Positions 24,217 to 28,836 of a stretch of DNA of 28,836 nt are shown here, piece after piece. The DNA is taken from positions 1 to 28,836 of the forward strand of contig JBOHNM010000035.1 in the NCBI GenBank assembly GCA_050730675.1. Direction: 5' to 3'. The stretch's first letter is position 1. Every line of letters begins with the position of its first letter. The translations under genes were made by a program, and so were the position numbers. The notes under the pieces were generated by a model, which saw only the letters and a list, made by a program, of their open reading frames with translations, searched no databases and had not been told where the DNA came from. Origin of the DNA: JBOHNM01 sp050730675. GTDB lineage: Bacteria > Planctomycetota > Phycisphaerae > Phycisphaerales > UBA1924.

Positions 24217-26103
24217 TTACCCGACGAGTTCATCGAGCACCTTGCTGTAGTACCCCACCGAATGCGAAAGCCCCCCGTCCCGGCTCCGCATCCTCCACAG
24301 CCGCTCGTGTTCCGACATCACCCCGCGTAACCGCTCCGCCAGCACGCGCCGGAACCGATCCTCGAGTCCCCCTGGCCGCCGCCGCGCTGCCGCCCGCCCC
24401 GCCGCCAGCCGCGCCACTTCGCACGCGTGCGCCAACTCATCCGCTACCAGCGGCGCCACGCCCCGCGGCACCCTCTCCGCCAGCCGCACGATCCGCTTGA
24501 GCGTCTCTTCCCACGCGCCGATCGCTCCGACCTCCAGCCGCTCGCCCACCGCCGTCTGCAGATCGAAGAACACAGCGGAGCTGTTCCGCAGCGGAAACTC
24601 ACCCGTCTTCTCCGGCCGCGAGAACCGTCCCGCCACCGCGCGCACCTCCCGGTCCGCATTCCCCAATTCATCCAACCACGCACATGTGCCCAGCGTTCGA
24701 TCGCCGAACACCTGCAGCGACCCCGCCCGCCCGTCATATTGCTCGCATCCATCCGCGTTCCACGCCCCGTGCGCCCCGTGCGCCAGCGCATGCATCGTCA
24801 GCGGCCACTGCTGCTGGTGCCCCGTGTCCCCCCAGTCACAGATCAGCATCCCGCTCGCCCCACCATCCCGCCCCTGCCTCGCCGCGGCATTCACATTCGC
24901 CACACGCTCGGCCGTCCGCCCCGTGATGCTCCGCCAACTGCTCGTCCCTGGGCACACCCACACCTCGCGCCCCGCCGCCCGCAGCACCTCGCACCACTCC
25001 GCGAACTTCGCGTCCGGCTCGTACCCCCACGCCAGGGCACACACATCTTCGGGGATCTCCTTCACACTCTCCGGATGCGACAGCGCGATATCCGCCCAGA
25101 ACTGCCCGCGCTTGCCGTGCCCCCGCCCCACCTCACACACCTTCCGCACAAACTCCATGTACACCTTCGCCCGCCCTCGCTTCTCCACCTCCGTCCGGCT
25201 CCGCCCATACGCGATGTCGTACGTCTCGTCGCACCCCACATTCACCCGCGGCGACGAAAAGTTCGGCAGCAGTTGCCCCAGCAGGTCCCTCACCAGTTCC
25301 AGGCTCTGCGGGTCCGTCGGGCACAACGAAAACGGCCCTTTCCGCGGCCATACATCAAACATCCACTCCCCGTGCGTCTCCGCCAGCCCCGCGTACTTCG
25401 GATGCTCCAGCCACTTCGCCAGGTGCCCGAAGCAGTTCTGGTTCGCCGCCAGTTCCACGCCCCGCAGCCGGCAATACCGGTCCAGCCGCCGCACTTCGTC
25501 CCCCGTCAGCGGCGACCATTCCCGCCACACCTCCTCATGTCCCTTGTACGCAAATGTGTGCTCGGTGTACAGCTGCAGATGGTTGTACTTGAGCCCCGCC
25601 AGCAGGTCCACCGTCTGGTAGAGCTGCTCCATCGTCGGCACGCGATCGCGCGAGACATCGAGCATCACCCCGCGCGTCGCGAAGCTCGGCCCGTCGTCGA
25701 TCCACATCCCCGGCAGCCGCTCGGGAAACTGCACCATCAGTTGCCGCAGCGTGTGCAGAGCGTGCCGCAGCCCCGCCCGCGAGTTCGCCCGGATCGTGAT
25801 CGGCGAACCCACGCTCGTCGCGCTCACACCGGGCGACTCTTCCGCCCCGCCATCAATCACCATCGCGTACCGCTGCTCCGCCACACCGATCGGCGGCACA
25901 TCCGCCCCCCCACTCCCCGTCTCCACGCGGCACATCACCGCCGGGGGCGAATCCCACGAGTCCAGCGCCACCCCCCGCGCCCCCAGCGTCTGCGAAACCA
26001 GCACCGCATCCGCCCCGCCCACCGTCACCACGCGCTCAAGCTCAACGGGCGCACCCCGCCGCTCCACTCTCACAGGCATCGGCACCAACAACAGTTCGCT
26101 CAT
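24217..26103 (-). CDS. GH20 beta-N-acetylhexosaminidase-like protein
   Basis: 628 residues from the ATG at 26103. No signal peptide is visible, so the enzyme is predicted to be cytoplasmic. Residues about 15-140 fit the GH20 N-terminal alpha/beta domain. The catalytic barrel begins near 'WIDDGPSFATRGVMLDVSRD' and contains 'LKYNHLQLYTEHTFAY' and 'PRVNVGCDETYDI', with the Asp-Glu pair near residue 289 that GH20 enzymes use for substrate-assisted catalysis. The C-terminal third is helical and Arg-rich. GH20 enzymes remove terminal beta-GlcNAc or GalNAc. Next to anmK and murQ, a likely substrate is GlcNAc-anhydroMurNAc from cell-wall turnover, the role played by NagZ (GH3) elsewhere. That role is inferred from position. 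Confidence 0.88.
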   Translation of the reverse strand: MSELLLVPMPVRVERRGAPVELERVVTVGGADAVLVSQTLGARGVALDSWDSPPAVMCRVETGSGGADVPPIGVAEQRYAMVIDGGAEESPGVSATSVGSPITIRANSRAGLRHALHTLRQLMVQFPERLPGMWIDDGPSFATRGVMLDVSRDRVPTMEQLYQTVDLLAGLKYNHLQLYTEHTFAYKGHEEVWREWSPLTGDEVRRLDRYCRLRGVELAANQNCFGHLAKWLEHPKYAGLAETHGEWMFDVWPRKGPFSLCPTDPQSLELVRDLLGQLLPNFSSPRVNVGCDETYDIAYGRSRTEVEKRGRAKVYMEFVRKVCEVGRGHGKRGQFWADIALSHPESVKEIPEDVCALAWGYEPDAKFAEWCEVLRAAGREVWVCPGTSSWRSITGRTAERVANVNAAARQGRDGGASGMLICDWGDTGHQQQWPLTMHALAHGAHGAWNADGCEQYDGRAGSLQVFGDRTLGTCAWLDELGNADREVRAVAGRFSRPEKTGEFPLRNSSAVFFDLQTAVGERLEVGAIGAWEETLKRIVRLAERVPRGVAPLVADELAHACEVARLAAGRAAARRRPGGLEDRFRRVLAERLRGVMSEHERLWRMRSRDGGLSHSVGYYSKVLDELVG

Positions 26104-26117
26104 CGCGGCTGAGGGTA

Positions 26118-26158
26118 CTCAGAGTTTCAACTCAAAGAACTCGAAGACACTCAGAGAG
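26118..26158 (-). repeat. Degenerate CTCGAAG-type nonamer repeats, array 1
   Basis: Written on the plus strand the units are CTCAGAGTT, CTCAAAGAA, CTCGAAGAC and CTCAGAGAG at 26118, 26131, 26140 and 26150. They are the reverse complement of the CCCTTCGAG units at 26220-26246 and 28501-28527. The array lies just upstream of the GH20 start codon. Confidence 0.55.
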
Positions 26159-26219
26159 GTCTAAGCCAAGTGACAGACCCGGTACAACGCAACCATGCCG
26201 TTCCGCCTTTCCGCCTTAT

Positions 26220-26246
26220 CTCTTCGAGATCTTTGAGCCCTTCGAG
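26220..26246 (+). repeat. CCCTTCGAG-type nonamer repeats, array 2
   Basis: Three consecutive 9-base units, CTCTTCGAG, ATCTTTGAG and CCCTTCGAG, lie between the divergent GH20 and threonine aldolase genes. They are in inverted orientation relative to array 1, so the transcript could fold back. Confidence 0.65.
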
Positions 26247-26260
26247 TTCAACCCGCCTTC

Positions 26261-26275
26261 CTTCGTCCCTTCGCG
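26261..26275 (+). repeat. Intergenic 15-mer, copy B
   Basis: An exact copy of CTTCGTCCCTTCGCG at 24189-24203, about 28 bases before the threonine aldolase start. Confidence 0.6.
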
Positions 26276-26302
26276 TCTTCGTGCCAATCCCTACGCTTCC
26301 GC

Positions 26303-27358
26303 ATGCCGACCATCGACCTCCGCTCCGACACCGTCACCCGCCCCACTCCCGCCATGCGCCGCGCCATGGCCGAGGCCGAAGTCGGCGATGATGTCCTCGG
26401 CGACGATCCCACCGTCATCCGCCTCCAGGAGCGCATCGCCACCATCATGGGCAAGGAGGCCGCTTGCTTCGTCCCCTCCGGCACGATGGCCAACCAGACC
26501 GCCATCCGCGCCCACACCGAGCCCGGCGATGCCCTCATCGCCCACGCCGATTCGCACATCATCCACTACGAGACCGGCGCCCCCGCCGCCCTCTCGGGCG
26601 TCATGGTCTCCGCCGCCCTCGGCCCCCGCGGCCTCTTCGACGCCGACCAGGTCGATGCCCTCGTCAAGCCCGACTCACACCACTTCGCCCGCTCGCGCCT
26701 GCTCGTCATCGAAAACACCCAGAACCGCGGCGGCGGCGCCGTCTGGCCCATGGACCAGATCCAGCGCGTCGTCGGCCGCGCCCGCCACTACAACCTCCGC
26801 TGCCACCTCGACGGCGCACGCGTCTGGAACGCATCGGTCGCCACCGGCATCAAGCCCGCCGACTACGCGAAGCACTTTGACACAGTATCGTGCTGCTTCT
26901 CCAAGGGCCTCGGCGCACCCGTCGGCTCGGCCGTCTGCGGCCCCAGGGACCTCATCGCCCGCGTCCACCGCTTCCGCAAGATGTTCGGCGGCACCATGCG
27001 ACAGTCCGGCATCCTCGCCGCCGCCGCCCTCTACGCCCTTGACAACCACATCGACCGCCTCGCCGACGACCACGCCAACGCCAAACGCCTCGCCGCGGGC
27101 CTCGCCGCCATCCCCGGCATCACCATCGCGCTGCCGGTCGACACCAACATGGTCTTCATCGACCTCGCGCCCGACCTCGGCACGGCCGACGCGGCCTGCA
27201 AAAAGCTCGCCGCCCAGCAGGTCCTCGCCCTCCCGACAGCCCCCCAGCGCATCCGCCTGGTCTGCCACCTCGATATCCACAACGACATGATCGATAAAGC
27301 CATCGCCGCGGTGGCCCAGGCCGTGGGCGCCGTTTCTTCTCCCTCTCCCGTTTCCTAA
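26303..27358 (+). CDS. ltaE: Low-specificity L-threonine aldolase
   Basis: 351 residues from the ATG at 26303. It is a fold-type I PLP enzyme with 'IDLRSDTVTRPTPAMRRAM' and 'GDDVLGDDPTV' at the N-terminus, the PLP-stacking and ring-nitrogen region 'CHLDGARVWNA' (Asp170), and the Schiff-base lysine Lys201 in 'SCCFSKGLGAPVGS'. It cleaves threonine or allo-threonine to glycine and acetaldehyde. Length is close to the family norm of about 340. The final residues (SSPSPVS) are encoded by the left arm of an inverted repeat, and the stop codon lies inside it (27343-27366), so the extreme C-terminus is probably not conserved. Confidence 0.95.
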   Translation: MPTIDLRSDTVTRPTPAMRRAMAEAEVGDDVLGDDPTVIRLQERIATIMGKEAACFVPSGTMANQTAIRAHTEPGDALIAHADSHIIHYETGAPAALSGVMVSAALGPRGLFDADQVDALVKPDSHHFARSRLLVIENTQNRGGGAVWPMDQIQRVVGRARHYNLRCHLDGARVWNASVATGIKPADYAKHFDTVSCCFSKGLGAPVGSAVCGPRDLIARVHRFRKMFGGTMRQSGILAAAALYALDNHIDRLADDHANAKRLAAGLAAIPGITIALPVDTNMVFIDLAPDLGTADAACKKLAAQQVLALPTAPQRIRLVCHLDIHNDMIDKAIAAVAQAVGAVSSPSPVS

Positions 27359-27366
27359 CGGGAGAG
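27343..27366 (+). terminator. Hairpin overlapping the ltaE stop codon
   Basis: CTCTCCCGTT (27343-27352) and AACGGGAGAG (27357-27366) form a perfect 10-bp stem with loop TCCT; the TAA stop is at 27356-27358. No T tract follows; instead comes AGCAGGGGTGAGGGGG. The whole resembles the CCCTCTCCC/GGGAGAG...GGGGTGAGGG repeat that occurs between genes in many bacterial genomes. It may act as a transcript end. Confidence 0.5.
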
Positions 27367-27444
27367 AGCAGGGGTGAGGGGGCCAGCGCAACGACCGCCC
27401 GATCAACGACGGCGTCAATCCGGTCATGCCCCCCACCACCTCAT

Positions 27445-27479
27445 ATTTGAACTTTGTACTTTGACCTTTGAACTTTGCC
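27445..27479. repeat. CTTTGAA-type heptamer repeats
   Basis: Five consecutive 7-base units: ATTTGAA, CTTTGTA, CTTTGAC, CTTTGAA and CTTTGCC. They fill the space just past the stop of the 27488-28468 gene, in an AT-rich island within GC-rich DNA, between two convergent genes. Confidence 0.75.
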
Positions 27480-27487
27480 TTCCGGCT

Positions 27488-28468
27488 CTACTTCCCCTTC
27501 TTCCTCTCCACCGTCACCGCCGTCTCCATCTTGCTCGTCCCCGGCAGCCCCTGCGACTTCCCGTCGATCGTCACCCGCTGCTCGCTGGTCATCTTGTCGA
27601 GCCAACCCATCTTCGTGTCCCACACGTACTGGCCCTTGTACACCGTGTCCTTGAGCTGAAGCGGGCTCGCCGCGCCGTTCCCGTCGCTCTGCGGCTCGAT
27701 ACGCCCGGTGAAAAACACGTCCGCCAGGTTGCCATGAACGCCGCGGAGCTGGTGCTCCGTCGTCATTTTGATTGAGCCCAGCGGCCCGATGTCCGTCGTG
27801 TCGGTGTACGACCACTTCTCGCCGACCTTGGCCTGCCCGCCGTTGCCGCCGCGCGAGGTGATCGGCCCGAACAGCCCGCCGAGGCTCTTGGGGTCCGGTG
27901 CGACGCCGGTGAGCTGGCCGATCAGGTCCCCGGCGCCGAGCTTCTCGCCACCCTTCACCGAAGTGATCTTCCCCGACGGATCGATGGTGAGCGTCAGCGT
28001 CGTACCGACCATGCCGCGGAGTGCCTTGTCGATCGCCTCCGGCCCGATCAGTTCGTCGATCGCGTCCGGCTTGCGCGCCGGTGTCTTCGCCGGCTTGGTG
28101 CTGTCAAAGTCCACCTCGCCCAGCCCTGTCGTCCCTTTGAACTTGATTGTCTCGTACACCATCTCGACCGTCGCGCCCTTCTCGCGGTCGGCATCCACCA
28201 CCTTCATCACAAACCCGATCTCCTGCTCCGTGCTCGTCTTGGTGGGCTTCCCATCCCCGCCCGGCACGCCCCCGATCTCGCCGTTGTTGCGGATCTTCAT
28301 CACATACCCGACCCGTTGTCCCTTCTCAAACTTCGGACGCAGATCCACCAACTGTGCGCCGGGCAGCGTCGGCTCGTCCTTCTTCGCCGGCGGCTGTCCG
28401 GCCCACACGCTCGCCGCGCCACACACCATCGCACCCGCCACCACAACACCCAGGCACAGTTGTCGCAC
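27488..28468 (-). CDS. Exported protein, possibly DUF6263 family
   Basis: 326 residues. The GTG at 28468 is chosen over an ATG at 28486 because GAGGAG (28480-28475) lies 6 bases before it and it gives a compact signal peptide (MRQLCLGVVVAGAMVCGAASVWA). From the ATG, the ribosome binding site would lie inside the coding region. The mature part has 'LRPKFEKGQRVGYVMKIRN', a Thr/Lys-rich loop, 'VDADREKGATVEMVYETIKF', 'LTLTIDPSGKITSVKG', 'VGEKWSYTDTTDIGPLGSI' and a Lys-rich end. This pattern of beta strands resembles DUF6263, an exported family of unknown function. There are no catalytic residues I recognise. It is upstream of nothing on its strand within 120 bases and downstream of dps. Confidence 0.75.
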   Translation of the reverse strand: MRQLCLGVVVAGAMVCGAASVWAGQPPAKKDEPTLPGAQLVDLRPKFEKGQRVGYVMKIRNNGEIGGVPGGDGKPTKTSTEQEIGFVMKVVDADREKGATVEMVYETIKFKGTTGLGEVDFDSTKPAKTPARKPDAIDELIGPEAIDKALRGMVGTTLTLTIDPSGKITSVKGGEKLGAGDLIGQLTGVAPDPKSLGGLFGPITSRGGNGGQAKVGEKWSYTDTTDIGPLGSIKMTTEHQLRGVHGNLADVFFTGRIEPQSDGNGAASPLQLKDTVYKGQYVWDTKMGWLDKMTSEQRVTIDGKSQGLPGTSKMETAVTVERKKGK

Positions 28469-28474
28469 GGCAAG

Positions 28475-28480
28475 CTCCTC
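28475..28480 (-). promoter_or_regulatory. Ribosome binding site deciding a GTG start
   Basis: GAGGAG on the minus strand, 6 bases before the GTG at 28468. It favours that codon over the ATG at 28486. Confidence 0.65.
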
Positions 28481-28500
28481 AGTCAATTCCCCGTCTTCTT

Positions 28501-28527
28501 CCCTTTGAGTCCTTCGAGCCCTTCGAG
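28501..28527 (+). repeat. CCCTTCGAG-type nonamer repeats, array 3
   Basis: Three consecutive units, CCCTTTGAG, TCCTTCGAG and CCCTTCGAG, lie in the short gap between the exported protein gene and dps. They belong to the same family as 26220-26246, and in both arrays the third unit is CCCTTCGAG followed by TTC. Confidence 0.7.
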
Positions 28528-28546
28528 TTCGATTTCTTCGGCCGCC

Positions 28547-28836
28547 CTATTGACCATGCGCTTCCACAAACCACAGCCACTTGTCCGTCCCGCGCGAGAT
28601 CTCCGTGAAGATGTCCGCCGTGTCCTTGTCCCCCGCCTTGTCCGCGGCGTCGATCGCCGCTCGCGCCTTGGCCCCGAAGTCCGCCAGCGCCGACGCCAGC
28701 GCCTCCACGTGGTCTTCGCCCTTGGAGATGTCCAGCGGGTACTCCTTCAGCGTTGACTTCTTCGCGGCCACCCGCGCCGTCCCATGCACGATCCCGCCCA
28801 GTTGAGCGATCCGCTCGGCGAACTCGACCTCGGTGA
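28547..28836 (-). CDS. dps: Dps-like ferritin, C-terminal part (runs off the window)
   Basis: The reading frame is open to the right edge, so the start lies outside the window. The visible 95 residues include 'TEVEFAERIAQLGGIVHG', 'STLKEYPLDISKGEDHVEAL' and the end 'DKDTADIFTEISRGTDKWLW'. These match the C-terminal half of Dps (compare E. coli [35 protein letters not shown]). Dps forms a 12-mer that oxidises and stores iron and protects DNA. The ferroxidase ligands are mainly in the N-terminal half, which is not visible. The GTG at 28789 is internal and not the start. Confidence 0.9.
   Translation of the reverse strand, partial: TEVEFAERIAQLGGIVHGTARVAAKKSTLKEYPLDISKGEDHVEALASALADFGAKARAAIDAADKAGDKDTADIFTEISRGTDKWLWFVEAHGQ

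Noticed and set aside
22226..26112. 552- and 561-codon open frames on the plus strand
   Set aside because: They are antisense to murQ/anmK and to the GH20 gene, and are rich in Arg, His and Pro as expected of shadow frames.
26118..28527. CRISPR array
   Set aside because: The nonamer and heptamer arrays have no spacers and no 23-40 base repeats, and no cas genes are present.
1..28836. Cohesin, sortase or transposase genes that would explain the tagged proteins or duplications
   Set aside because: I looked for them among all plausible reading frames and found none in this window.

Overview
The window looks like a chromosomal piece from a planctomycete, most likely of the class Phycisphaerae. 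Four lines of evidence point there: GC-rich coding with strongly GC-biased third codon positions; four secreted proteins ending in a Cys-bracketed tandem dockerin-like tag of the kind I associate with Phycisphaerales; a pseudopilin with the planctomycete FTLIELLVVIAIIALL start; and typical intergenic nonamer and heptamer repeats. I see no tRNA, rRNA, insertion sequence, phage gene or CRISPR array. No gene-free gap exceeds about 260 bases.

Left region (1-5340). A terminator of an upstream gene and a perfect 16-bp palindrome precede a secreted dockerin-tagged protein (248-1957). Next come a putative helix-turn-helix protein of unknown family (2142-3395), an exported thioredoxin/TlpA-like protein with a large extra N-terminal part (3505-5079), and a small membrane protein on the minus strand (5098-5340).

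Central region (5366-15639), minus strand. Three paralogous exported proteins of about 975 residues share one layout: signal peptide, a long region with HAF-like repeats, an Ig-like domain, two Cys-rich beta-sandwich-like domains and the tandem dockerin-like tag. A pseudopilin gene sits between the second and third. A paralogue of the left helix-turn-helix protein (15863-17125) is divergent from the third copy, so two related putative regulators lie next to dockerin-tagged genes. No cohesin is visible in the window.

Right region (17143-28836). A small lipoprotein is followed by a PhoD-like phosphatase downstream of a hybrid sensor kinase, all on the minus strand. Galactokinase is on the plus strand. 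A tight minus-strand cluster encodes a GH20 hexosaminidase-like protein, AnmK and MurQ, with anmK and murQ overlapping by 4 bases; together they could carry out cytoplasmic recycling of anhydro-muropeptide sugars. Low-specificity threonine aldolase is on the plus strand, then an exported protein resembling DUF6263 and, running off the right edge, the C-terminal part of a Dps ferritin-like protein.

The most unusual parts are the triplicated modular surface proteins, the pair of related helix-turn-helix proteins that flank them, and the GH20-AnmK-MurQ cluster.
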